A stretch of 64,000 nt of DNA from positions 37,897,554-37,961,553 of the forward strand of contig OX485803.1 of NCBI GenBank assembly GCA_950295325.1, read 5' to 3'. How positions within the stretch are numbered: the first letter of the stretch is position 1; each line of letters starts with the position of its first letter. Made by a program: the position numbers and the translations under genes. Positions 46,569-57,750 of the stretch are shown here, piece by piece. The DNA comes from Polytrichum commune. Taxonomy: Eukaryota; Streptophyta; Polytrichopsida; Polytrichales; Polytrichaceae. The notes beneath the pieces were generated by a model. That model worked only from the letters and a program-made list of their open reading frames with translations. It was not told the DNA's origin and did no database searches.

Positions 46569-47477
46569 TCCATAAGAATCGATCGACCCTCACTTGACCA
46601 CACATAATCCTAGCAATTCCCCTCTTAATATTTTCACTTGTCTTGGTGTGGTTATAATTTTTTTAGGAGGTGAGGAAAAGAACCTGCAAGCCCACTTAGG
46701 TGAAAGAATCCCAATAGGGGATAGGCATGTTCATGTTAATTTTTTGGTTAAGTCGGAGCATCACCTCCGCACCTTCCCGCAAATTAACACTCACCACAAT
46801 ACCGATTGTGAGGGGGTGACCTTCCGAGTAGATTATGTTAAAAGTCGAGGCTTCACCCTTCAACTTCTCACACCATCCACAATTTGGGAATTACCCTCTA
46901 CAACGGATAACAACAATCACGAGTACAAAAGGCATTCCTTAATTAGTTAATGAGTTCACTTTGAAGAAATAAACATACCTTGAGCAATCGCATCCCCCTG
47001 TGAGTTAGCACTCCCCTCAATCGTGACTCAATGTAACAACACCATAAACTTTGTGAAATATTAATTTAATCTAGAGCATGAAATGACAACTCCCAAAACT
47101 TTGAGACTCACCCCGAGGTGAGTGTCAAAGTTCAATGTCCTAAGGTGAATTTACCCTCTAATGTTTTAATGAGCTACTCGGTTATAGGTTCCTTTTAAGT
47201 TCTTAGCAAATTCCCAAAAAGGTTGAGGACGTACCTTCGCCGCGCTCCTTCCTCAAAAATGAATTTGCGTAATTGACAATGCAATTCATTCCAAGGAATA
47301 GTTGAAATACAATGAATTCAAATGTAACCCAAAGAAAGAATACTTACCGAGTTTCGGGTGCTCCTTCCCTTCTCTCAAGTTTGTGTCTCCAATTTTTCCT
47401 AGTTGCCTCCAAGTCTCCTAGTCGCCTCCAAGTCTTGTAACTACCTTCCGCTTCGCTCCCGGCGGACGCACCAATTA
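46569..47477 (-). other. 5' leader of the retrotransposon
   Basis: Between the 5' LTR and the gag start. No frame is supported. It should hold packaging signals, and the primer site is at its LTR end. Confidence 0.6.
47456..47473 (-). other. primer binding site
   Basis: Just inside the 5' LTR the - strand reads TGGTGCGTCCGCCGGGAG. As I recall plant tRNA-Gly(UCC), its 3' end would match with about one difference, so a tRNA-Gly primer is plausible. The spacer to the LTR is 4 bases. Confidence 0.5.
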
Positions 47478-49261
47478 TGTGAGGCCAAACCCCCCACCCT
47501 TAAGCGTCCGTAGTCCGAGTAGTGGGTTTGGGCTCACATTCCTCCGCGGTATTGGATTTGGACTTGGATGAGTCCATAGTGCAATGTTCACCCTTCAAGT
47601 GGTCTTGGATTTAACTTTGGTCTTTGCTTCCTTTGTCTTGCCATCGCGAGAGTGCTCCACATTCTCCATTAAGTTGTGCACGTGGTTTATTTTTAAAGAG
47701 AGGATGCAAGTGTTAAAAAAAACACTATTCTCTATAGTCAATCTCAAATACATTTACTTGTGAAAGCCACACATAACACTAACTAGCATAATGTAACTAA
47801 CTACTTGTCTATGAGCTAATTAGGTAGGCTATCTACTAAGCTCCTTCATGAACCCATCTCTTTACTTTCTAATTACATAAACCTAGCTCCTTCATAAACC
47901 CAGCTCCTTCATAAACCCAGCTCTTTACTTTCTAACTAAACAAACCCAGCTCCTTCATAAACCCAGCTCCTTCATGAACCCAGCTTCTTAGCTTCTAACT
48001 AAACAAACCCAGGTCCTTCATAAACCCAGCTCCTTCATGAACCCACAACTTTGTAGTTGTAATCCCCAACTACCTCACTAATTATTCAAGCCCTTAACTA
48101 ATCTTCCTACCTAATTTCCCTAATTCTACTAACAACCCCTTTCTAATCACACAATTCTTCTCTAATCCTAAAATCCTAAAATCCTAGAGAGGAGAGGGGG
48201 AGAGAGAATTTCCTAACTTCACTAAGACTAACTAATCCACACAAGTATATTTTTGCACTCATCACAACATCAAGTGCTCAACTCTTAAACATGGAACTTG
48301 CAACCACGTGTATTCAAAACATGAACTTAAAGTACCACAAATTGGAATCATGAATTAACTTTAAAATCCTTCACGTCAACACTGATTCTACCAAGAGGTC
48401 AAGCCCTCTTCAAGGCTAACAAGCCTTGGCTCTCAAACTAAAAACTAAGCACACACATGTGCTCCAATATGGCTTCCCACACCCACACTTATAACTCGTG
48501 GGGTGCCTTGGAGCACAAAGGAAAGAGAGGATGAGTGAGGGAAGAATGAGGGATTATATAGTAAGCTTGAGGGGGTGAGCACCCTCAAGGCTCACGATAA
48601 GCCCTTGAGATTTCCTCCTACTTAGTAGGCGCCAATCCTATCTTCTAAGTCTTCCTCCCTCAAATGATCAACAAGGATCCTAATTCGAACATTTAACTAG
48701 CCTTGGCTTTCTACCTACCACACTTTACCAAACTTGGGATGCTTCAACCCAAACTTAGCCTCCTTCGCTTTCCGCCGCCATAACTTTCTCCCCTTACTTT
48801 TCCAAATCGTCGCTCACCACTTAATTCAAACCACGATGCTTAACTCGTGATTTGATTGGTGCTTTGAGAATTTGCTTATCCTCCACCTTGCATTCTTCCT
48901 TGGGCCTTCCCCATTAAGTGGCCATGATGAGGTGGTCCACTTGTGCGCTCCATGTGATCCTCCATTCATCCCAATTCGAATGCACTTGCCTCTTGAGTCA
49001 CTTTGGTTGTCTCCATCCATTTGTACTAGCCTACTCACTAACTACTCAATCCAAGTTCTCCTTACCTATCCTCATTCATTCAAATCCTTCCGAAGGTAAA
49101 AACACAATAACAACTCACATCCTAGCCTCTTACAACATGGTACTTCTAAGACTAACATTTCACTCTTTTTATATTTTTGTGAAGTAACATGCTACTTCAA
49201 AGTGCATCAACTAACGTTTCAAGGGTCTAAGACTAAATGTGGGCACCCTTTTGGGCTCACA
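47478..49261 (-). repeat. 5' LTR of the retrotransposon (element orientation)
   Basis: Same length and nearly the same sequence as 38484-40267. Minisatellite at about 47882-48049. In element orientation transcription should start in this copy, near its right edge. Confidence 0.96.
49161..49180 (-). promoter_or_regulatory. TATA box of the 5' LTR
   Basis: On the - strand the sequence reads ATATAAAAAGAGTG, only about 90 bp from the LTR edge at 49261. The same word is kept in relatives B (32357-32376), C (62223-62241) and D (57500-57519) at the same place, which supports function. Confidence 0.6.
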
Positions 49262-49410
49262 CCGGTTCATCACCAACTTCCACACTAACATGTATCAACC
49301 CAAAACAATCATAGACCAAGTAGGTCTTGATTTAAGCTCAACCACCCGACCATAGGAGAGAGACCAAAGGTGCTCTCTCCTCCCCCGAGCTTCTTCTTAT
49401 GCCCAAGCAC

Positions 49411-49993
49411 TACTTTTACTTTCTATCTTTACATATAGTAAAAGTATCATATTCATAGCTCTATCTTTTAGTTCTACTATGAATCTTCTATCTTTGGTTC
49501 TTCTAGAACCTTCTTTCATCTCTTATTTCAATCTCATTCTTCCAATTGGAATTGTCTAATTCCAATTGGATTCTTCCATCCTTCTTTCTAGTTGGAAATG
49601 TCTAATTCCAACTAAATTCATCCATTCATTCTTCTAGTTGGAATTGTCTAATTCCAACTAGATCTATCTATTCCTTAAGAGTTGTCTAACTCCAATGAAT
49701 AACATTCATCTTTCCAATTCTAGAGTGGTACAACTCCAATGAATAACATTCATCTTTCCAATTCTAGAGTGGTACAACTCCAATGAATAACATTCATCTT
49801 TCCAATTCTAGAGTGGTACAACTCCGATGCACCTCATCGAGAGTTGTCTAACTCATGTGCACGTGTTCTCAATATGGAATGGTCAAATTCCAATGCACTA
49901 TATGCAGAGCTATCTAACTCCAGTGCACATGTTGTCAATCTGGAGTTGTCTAACTCCAATCCATCCATCTTCAACTAGGAGTTGTCTAGCTCC
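49411..49993. repeat. array of short perfect hairpins, many with a GTCT loop
   Basis: In series: TACTTTTAC/GTAAAAGTA (49411-49446), TTCATAG/CTATGAA (49452-49483), GGTTCT-TCT-AGAACC (49496-49510); then GTCT-loop hairpins with stems TCCAATTGGAATT (49541-49570), TAGTTGGAAAT (49589-49614, one mismatch), TCTAGTTGGAATT (49633-49662), GAGTT (49679-49692), GAGTT (49841-49854), TGGAGTT (49941-49958) and GGAGTT (49978-49993, one wobble). Between them three 44-bp copies (about 49690-49825) carry a variant loop. Stem sequences change on both sides together. No coding frame. Unknown type; it may be a degenerated satellite or part of an unseen LTR. Confidence 0.85.
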
Positions 49994-50134
49994 CATCATC
50001 CTCCGCTTACACACTGGCACATGTGGTTAGAATATTCAATTATCCATCAATATTGGTAGTTACCTTACAATGACACTACCGTCGATGACTAGGTGTCCAT
50101 ACACCCAACCTCGTCATCATGGTATACATTAGAT

Positions 50135-50290
50135 ATCACATTGTCAATTAGCCTTGTCATTGAGGACGCCTCGTCATTGTAGGATGGCAACTAGGTGTAG
50201 TTACTTTACAATATCATATTGTCAATTAGCCTCGTCGTTGAGGACGCCTCGTCGTCGTAGGATGACAACTAGGTGTAGTTACATTACACC
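50135..50290. repeat. two tandem ~73-bp units
   Basis: Units share ATATCA-ATTGTCAATTAGCCT, GAGGACGCCTCGTC and CAACTAGGTGTAGTTAC, with changes mostly CGTCGTCG versus CATTG. A related fragment precedes at about 50050-50120. Confidence 0.8.
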
Positions 50291-52785
50291 GGCTCTTGCC
50301 GATGTAAATTGGAAAAAATCCGACCCTTCGTAGCAACTACCGGCAATTAGCCACTAAGGCTTCTAAAACTTCCCGAACTTTGCTCTATAGAACTCATGTG
50401 TGATGGATAGTTAAGTCAAGTCGCGATAATAGTTGCTAAACATTTGACTAGGATTTAAGCATATTTGGATTTATGCATGAGGTTTGGATAATTCCAACCG
50501 TCAATATGATGTACACTACACTAAATATGTATTAAGTGTTTGATTATATTTAGTGTTGTTACCACCCAATCCCACTCAACACTAATTTTCAATTCTTTGA
50601 TAATTAGTGTTAGACATAAATGCGCCGCCACCTTCCCTGTTGCCACCTCCTTTCTCCTTTTATCATTATTAAATTTTCTTTCATATCCTTACTAACACTA
50701 AATGCGTGCATTTAACTTACACATATTACCATAGTTGATACTTAGTGTTTGAGTTTACATTTAATGTTACTTACTTTCATAGGGTTAGTGATATTTAGTG
50801 TATGCGTTCGTAATTAGTGTATCAAAGGAATACAAACATTCAAAGTTGTGGTTGTTGTTTGTTTGTTGTTGTTGTTTGATGTTTTTGCCCCCACAAATGC
50901 ACATCCTTTATTAATTCTGGATAAGTGGTTTGTCCAAGTTCACTTAGTTATATGCCGGATTCTTCATGGCCTTGTTGCACCGCCTTCTTCCGTCCTCATC
51001 GTGACCACTTCATCTCCATAATTAGTGCGTGTTACATAGTTGACATTGTTGATCTATGTTGAATCTTGAAATTGTGGACAAATTCTAAATCCTTAGCATT
51101 GGCACTACATTGTTTATTGTGCATTTTTGGAGGGCATGCCACCATGGCAGGTACAATTAAGGGGTTATTGTCTTGCAAACTACATGTCACACACAATATA
51201 AAGATATGTTTAACACAAGTAAACCATGTTTTACGAGAGGGTTTGATTTCTAAATTGCTTGATTTGAATCAAGGATCACATATTTGAAGCTCACTACCAT
51301 GACTTGCTTCTAAAAGTAATAGGAACTTCTAGCTTTGCATTCTAGTAGTCAAATCACATACTAGTTGGACTAACAAATTCATTCTATTCCACTCTTTGCA
51401 ATTGTAACACTCTTCAACAAAACCCACACAATTGTCGTGTGGTCTCATATAATTATATGAAGATTATTTTAATTAAACCTCCAATATCATTACAATTGTA
51501 AATAGGTTAGTTATTGGCAATTGCAAGACTTAGATGCTTGAAAAATAAAAGGGGGTGTGCACACATAAAAGAGAGCAACCTTCCTTGAACGGACTTCTTC
51601 TTTGGACTCTTATAGTGCAATCACAAATATGCAATTGCGCCATGTGGCTAAGGAATAATTTACTTTGGTCAATTTACATAATTTACAAATGTGGAGTGGT
51701 TCAAAACAATTCGAAAATGGAAAAATAGTTATATATAAATATATATACACATAAAACTTGCAATCAAATCCTTGTGCATAGTTTTGGGCATGTCAAGATG
51801 TTAAGTTTAGCTTTAACCCCCATGGATGCAACCTTTAACTGGTTGTTAACATATATATATATATATATATATATGATGTAACCAACATTTGAATAATTGA
51901 GGCTTTTTGTATTAAGTCATTTCAATTTCAAAATACACTCTTTAACAATCAAGGGTTAAGTTATATGTTATATTATATGTATATTAAACATGTGATTTAG
52001 TCCAACGCACATTATTAATCATCAACACATGATTTTTCTTCATACAATCACTAGGTATTGGCACCTACAATGGGTGTCGTATGACACTTGGTGTTAGATG
52101 TCTATTAACATGGTACACCAATTTTAATACCACGGTAAACCATATATCTAGCGTGGTGGACTACATACTTTTGACCTCATGGAAGATTTGGTGAGGGTTG
52201 TATGAAAGGGTGAATGTTCGCAACACCTACCAAGGGGAAGGACAAAATAGGAGAGGGGAGGATGAAAATGTTGTTTATTATTGTAGAACCCCCCCAAAAA
52301 ATAATTAAATTGACTCCTAAATCAAGGTTGAAAACCCCAAAGTAGCATGTACAATGTTTATGATGTGTAGTTTTACATACACCATTTAAGAAGGACCTAA
52401 ACTAGATGTGTAAAGGTCTAGTAGTGTCACATCCATTGATTGTTAGCATGACATTGTTTTTCAAGATAAGTAAGTTCTTGAAGTGCAAAATTATTAACAT
52501 TATGACATTTAGCGAGCACATTGGGATGTTTGGGATGGTTTTGTGTTATAGGGGGATATTATTGAACATACAATTGACAAGTGTCATGTGGTGACAATAT
52601 TGGTCAACCTTGTTGGCCATTAGTGTAACCTAGGGTAGGTCTCATAATAGGGTAAGTGACATTATTAGTCAAGTTAAATTAAATAGCATAAACAATGTAA
52701 TGAGCTTAAATTGAGCAAACAACCTATTGGGTGGGGGTTAGTATTTACTATTACGCCCTTGCTAGGTGTTAAGAAACCAAAGCAA
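50291..52785. other. AT-rich DNA; possible MITE and a (TA)n run
   Basis: At 50510-50822 TACACTAAATAT and its complement ATTTAGTGTA sit near the two ends of about 310 bp rich in ACACTAA words, a possible old MITE. (TA)n at 51851-51874. No gene supported. Confidence 0.45.
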
Positions 52786-53030
52786 GGGGGAGAGGGAATT
52801 ACTGAATATAAGAGTGCCTCTCATTCATCCAACATAGAAGCCCTGAAATAGTACACAACCCGGAAGTTGCCTTTTTTAGTTGATCTGACACCGGAATTAG
52901 CGTTAAAGAACTAGATTTAATCTACTTGAGGTCATTTGAGATGAATCAGTAACAAACCTATATGGGGTCAAGTTTTTTTCATGTGGGATGGATGAGACGT
53001 ATGCTCATACACGATAATCCCCTCACTCCC
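52786..53030. mobile_element. MITE family M, copy 2 (most complete)
   Basis: Inverted ends of about 50 bp: GGGGGAGAGGGAATTACTGA with GCCTCTCATTCATCCAACAT on the left, and the complement of GGGAGTGAGGGGATTATCGT with CGTCTCATCCATCCCACAT on the right. The middle matches copies at 28966 and 60618. No target duplication could be fixed. Confidence 0.75.
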
Positions 53031-53746
53031 ACCCAAGGGGTAATAATACAAGAAAACGGTAGAACCGTGAGGCTTTGTCCTTTGCTATGAAAGACTACAA
53101 TTGTAGTTGATTACTTTGCTCATGTCAATCCATGGCTATTCACTATACCAAACCTTTCTTGGATTTTGTGCACCTTCTTCTCAAATACAAGTCAAGGATT
53201 GAAGCTACTCATTTATCACCCGAAATTTTAAAAATAAATAATCAAGAATTGCTTAATTATAGTTAACTAGATTTCTTTCAATGCATTTTAGGGAGCACTT
53301 ATATATAAACTATAGTTAACATCCACATTAAATAAAGTGGACCAAAAATAACAAGAACAAGTAACGTCCAAGTGTGAACACAAAGTGGTTAGGAAATTTG
53401 CTCTTGAAACGAAGAAGTTGATGCATAGTCTCTGTCCTATAGACAGAGCCAATAAAAATATCCACCCATGTGCACTGTGAATCCCTGATTATGAATGTTC
53501 ACAACACCTACTGAGGGGAATGATGAGCAATGTTCAAGTTTGAAGTGTGCACATGCGTTTCAATGAGAAGGGCTTCAAAATAATCACACTTCACTCAAAC
53601 TTTCAAATGTTTTTGCAACACTTCACAAAAAAAGACTCGATATTGGTTGTTTTGAAAATGAAAATAATATGATGTCTCACTATATTGAAGAAGTACATGC
53701 AAGAAAACGATGCACTAAAATTATTTAGATTCCCTACATAATGCAC
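53031..53746. other. AT-rich DNA, no gene
   Basis: Likely 3' flank of the hAT relic. Nothing is supported. Confidence 0.5.
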
Positions 53747-54064
53747 TTAATCATCATCCAATTCCAAAGGCAAAGCCCACCCGTTTTCAGTCAATTTCCA
53801 AGTGTCAAAAATTCTAGCCCAATCTACATCTTTCATCAGAAGACCGCATGATGACACTTGCATCAATGCATCCAATGTTTCAAGTTTCAATCGAATTTTG
53901 CGCTCACTCTTCACCCAATTCTCTTCGGAAAATCCACGTTCACATATAGTTGTGCTTGCCAAGTTGAAGTCGCAATCAGTGCCGAGTCCAAGTTGCAGAG
54001 TCGAAATCGCAGGAGTTGTTGGAATTTGAAAGTGTCTGCTAGAGTGCCAAGAGTGCAGTCCCAC
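53747..54064 (-). pseudogene. C-terminal fragment of a hAT-type transposase-like gene
   Basis: A 105-codon frame. From about residue 37 it reads ASTTICERGFSEENWVKSER, then LKLETLDALMQVSSCG, VDWARIFDTW and ALPLELDDD, then stop. This is the usual end (dimerisation region) of hAT-derived zinc-finger-862-like proteins in plants. The first 35 codons look random, so the true exon starts near 53970. No BED finger or catalytic part was found upstream (54065-55000), so it is a fragment. It is not shown to serve the hAT-like MITEs. Confidence 0.7.
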
Positions 54065-54794
54065 TATGTTTCTACTTGCAAATTACAGCCACTGTATTTT
54101 GTGACAGGTAATTATTGGAGAGGCCTCCACTATAAAGGGTGAAAACTTTGCAGAGCACGTTTTTATGAAGTGCCCAAAAAAAACCCAGCCAAAATGACAT
54201 TTGACAGGTGTTGAAGACTTCAATATTATTGAACACTGATGCTGATAAGGGGAGAATGTGAGAAAGCTAATTACAATTGCACAGCTCGGAGGTTTCTATT
54301 CTCAGCTATATCAACCCCCAGATGAAAGGGCACAAACATGTAGCCCTGAACAGTTTAGTCACTGCTTAGTCACTGCTGATACAGACAACAGTGTGAACGA
54401 ATTCTTCATAGTTCTAATAAAAGCACATTCCCATGTGCAAGATACCGTTGGTGCTGTAAAGTCGCAGGTTCAATGGGGAGAATTGGCGGTATGGATGCAC
54501 ATTATTAAAGAGTTGACGCTATGTACTACTCATACTGGTACCACATACCTTGGGTATCTTTATCATGAATCTACCATATATTTTGGTAATCCATGTGCTC
54601 CATCTATTAACTTTGAATAATTCTACTGGTACCATATGTATATCTTTAGTATCATCATCATGAATCTACCATATATTTTGTTCATCCATGTGCTCTATTA
54701 ACTTTGAATAATTCTACATCCCCACGTGAGTCTACTAGCTACTCGAATCATGACCAGTAGGCTGCTGTTTATGGTGATGGTTACAGTGCCCGGG
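54065..54794. other. mixed DNA, no gene
   Basis: A 120-codon + frame at 54258-54620 has no family features. A short direct repeat TCATGAATCTACCATATATTTT is at about 54565 and 54658. Confidence 0.4.
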
Positions 54795-54972
54795 AAGTCT
54801 TTGGGCATAGCTGGTCGAGATCCGAGTGATTCTAAATCCAGCCAGTTACATGTTGCCATTTTCCGGTTTTGCTTTGTTCATTGAGGTATATTCTTCTATA
54901 GATTCCTCTAAAATGATCAATAATTCTCCTGAAGTCTCCAACGTCAACCAGTTATTTCTCAAACTCTTTTAA
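54795..54972 (+). repeat. dispersed repeat R, copy 3 (empty site for solo LTR B)
   Basis: Has the uninterrupted TTGAGGTATATTCTTCTATA junction that is split by the solo LTR at 30601-32458. Confidence 0.7.
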
Positions 54973-54983
54973 ATTGCGGTATT

Positions 54984-55418
54984 TTGTCATTTCTTATCAT
55001 ATGTTTCATTTATCACCATAGAAAGGTCCTAGAACAAAAAACCACCCTAACCTACGCTAACTATCTCAACTATATCCAAACAAAGGACAATAAATTTATA
55101 CAACCCCCTTTAAAAATCACCAACCTTAAACTATCCACACAAGAGTACAATCTGGATAAAGACATTCTCACAAGTAAACCAACCATACAAATACACGACT
55201 TAGAGTCCAACATATATGACCAAAACGGAAAATATATAACCACTATCATTACCGAAAGATTGCATTGGCTATGGAACCGCTACACTCACAACAACCTCCC
55301 ACAACTTGCCAACTTCCTACAACCCCCACCACAAGACTTCGAAACCAAAATTATCGTAGCTCATATAGCAATACATAACAATATTCTCCAAGGAAAAAAC
55401 AAAAAAAATACAACCTAA
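54984..55418 (+). CDS. unrecognised ORF, G-poor and A/C-rich, 144 codons
   Basis: From about 55015 to the stop the + strand has very few G and many C at third positions, unlike the T-rich or balanced DNA around it. The product is Asn/Lys/Ile/Thr-rich (IHDLESNIYDQNGKYITTII, RLHWLWNRY). The upstream part (54984-55015) overlaps the end of repeat R, so the listed start is doubtful. The same composition runs on to about 55490. I do not recognise it. It could be a fragment of an inserted foreign or viral-like sequence, or of an odd transposon gene. Confidence 0.4.
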   Translation: MSFLIICFIYHHRKVLEQKTTLTYANYLNYIQTKDNKFIQPPLKITNLKLSTQEYNLDKDILTSKPTIQIHDLESNIYDQNGKYITTIITERLHWLWNRYTHNNLPQLANFLQPPPQDFETKIIVAHIAIHNNILQGKNKKNTT

Positions 55419-57416
55419 CAATCAACACCACACACTACACCCCAAAATCATTAAACTACTAATAAACTCCTTTAATATTATTGTTACGGTATGTGACATT
55501 GGCAGCCACACCTTATCCATGGGATTTCATTCATTTAGATTTGGGTGGATGAATTCTAAAAGTTTGAGAGATGCTCTTAAGTAAGAAGCCTCCTCTTTTT
55601 GGCTTGGCAGTCTTGCCAAGTTAAGCCTTGTGAGTGAGTGTGTGGAGAGAGCTTGCGTGAGGTGAAGATTGCATGCTTTTGCAATGAAATTTTAAGTTCT
55701 TCTCCCCTTACTTACATTCTTGGATTCTCACGTAGTAGAGTGAGAGATAACTTGACTCTTTGTGTGCATTTGAAGAGAGAATTAGAGCTCTTACTAGGGT
55801 TTGACTCCCCTCGTTCTTACTTGGCAACAATCCTTTATTTTTCTTCTTTTCTTCTTCATTCTTGAGATTTAACATGTAAAGAGGAGTGTGAGGACAAGGA
55901 GTGACGAAGTTGCGGAGTATCGGAACGAAGAACACCGTGGATTCATGAAGCAACAAGAAGAAAAATGCTTGCTTGTGAATGACACATCAAGGTGAATTAT
56001 GGTGATGAATTATTAAATTATCAATGGAATTTCTTATCATTTGGTTGCTTGCAAGCTTGAATTCATATCATTGACCTTTGGAAGAGCACTCTTGATTCTA
56101 ATTCAAATACAAATTCATTTAAAATTTTATTATTATTAAAAAAAGGAAGAAAAACCGATCCTTCCTTCCCTTCTCCGCCCCCTAGCCTAGGCCCCTCCTT
56201 TGCCTAGGTCCTTCCCTCCCCCTACCCCCCCCCCGCCTAGCAAGTAGCATGTGTCATGGGCCATTATTAGTATATGTTGATTAGAAATAAGATAACGGTA
56301 GTCTAGAATGAATTTAAAATAAAAACATAGAGTTCATTATAATTGAACGTGTTTTTTTTTTTTAGTTAAACTTAAGACAATTGGGCATGGTGGAGAGGTA
56401 TATAAAGAACTTTTGCATGAGAGTAAGGATCCTTTATCTTACCTCGTGGTGGGTGGTTCATGCCAAAGAAACTTCCAACTAGGAATTAGAGTTTGATTAC
56501 ACATCAACTGTGGGGCAAGGACATTTAAAAATAAATGAAAATTTGTTAGCCAAATAATTTTGATGACAAAAAAAGAATAAAATAAATAAATTTATTCAAT
56601 ACAATATATTGGGTGGAGGACGTTCAAAAACCTGATTTCACGGTAACATTCATGGGTTTATAAAATACACGTTTTTGCGAAAGCATTTTTGCCAAGGTTG
56701 TTTTCATTAATCAAAAACAAAGTTGGGGCTCGGAGACAATCCCAGACTGTCATCCATAAACACCTTATGAGAAATGAAGGTATTTGGGTTTCAAAAGACG
56801 TGGAGCATTGCGGGGAGAGTTCGCGGCGGCATTTGGGAACACACAGAGGACGTGGGATTACGGCGAACTTGTAGTTGGCTTATTCTTCCTCCACATCGAG
56901 TTGAAAGAGATATACTTGGTATAAGAGGATTTTTTTTTGTTAAAATAAAGACGAAGACACTTAAGCAACCACGTACTTGAATTTTTTGGGGACAAGTTGG
57001 TGGGCATTGCGATTTATTTGAGGGATATGTGCATGGAATTGCTAAGGGATTGCCATTAAGAGTCGTTTGGCATATGGAATCACCATTCAATCTAATAACA
57101 TAATTATTAAGGTCGAATTGTATTAAAAACACAAATTCCACGGATTTCCATGGGGAGGAGATTTTTATGTTGTAGTAGATAGATGAGAGATGTGTTTATA
57201 TGTAATTTTTTGTCCACGGTAACATGAGTATCTCACGCTTGACCATCAACAACAAACGAGTGTTGGTTTAAGTTTTTGATTATGTGTTGTTTGGAAGAGA
57301 AAATCTAATGTTACAATTGTATTGTTTTTTGTATTTTGTTTTGGTGGCTTCTCCCGTGGCATGTTGTGTTACTAGAAATTACCAATATTGCCCAATTTTG
57401 TGTTATGTTAGTTTAT
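55419..57416. other. no supported gene
   Basis: 55490-56010 is mixed, with a small hairpin GGCTTGGCAG-TCTTGCCAAG near 55600-55620. 56160-56240 is C-rich. 56690-56980 is GC-richer with short open frames but no family resemblance. Confidence 0.45.
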
Positions 57417-57750
57417 TGTGAGCCCAAAATGGTGCCCACATGTGGTGATTTACTCTTTGAAACCATTTTTAGTTTGACTTTGATGTGTTATGATTATTCA
57501 CAAAATATAAAAAGAGTGAAGAGTGGTGTGGATTCAAGTTTAGACATTAGAAAGTGTTGTGTGGTCGTTTTGGTGTTTTAGTTCAATGGGTAAATACCTT
57601 GACTAGGTGAGTATGGAGGAAGGTGAGGCAAGGTGAGTTCCGCGGGTTAAATGCCCACATTAGGATCCACCTTGTTGGTTTAAGAAGGAAAAGCTTTATG
57701 GATGGGAGGAGTCCCTACTTAGAAGGGGAAGGTTAAGAGGTTGTGACCGG
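57417..57750 (+). mobile_element. truncated LTR (relative D), opposite orientation
   Basis: Starts TGTGAGCCCAAAATGGTGCC, keeps ATATAAAAAGAGTG at 57506-57519, then follows the complement of about 32130-32458 of solo LTR B (GGTGAGGCAAGGTGAG, CGCGGGTTAAATGCCCAC). The rest of the LTR is missing. Confidence 0.75.

Larger units (their letters stand above)
38484..49261 (-). mobile_element. intact Ty3/gypsy LTR retrotransposon, 10,778 bp
   Basis: Two 1784-bp LTRs flank one long gag-pol frame on the - strand. CCGGT at 38479-38483 and 49262-49266 is the target duplication. The LTRs look identical except for about one base (A near 39383, G near 48377), so insertion is recent. No chromodomain follows the integrase, which with the RT style suggests the non-chromovirus (Tat/Athila-like) branch. 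Confidence 0.96.

Noticed and set aside
41530-46950. Frames on the + strand opposite gag-pol
   Set aside because: Antisense shadows of the polyprotein.
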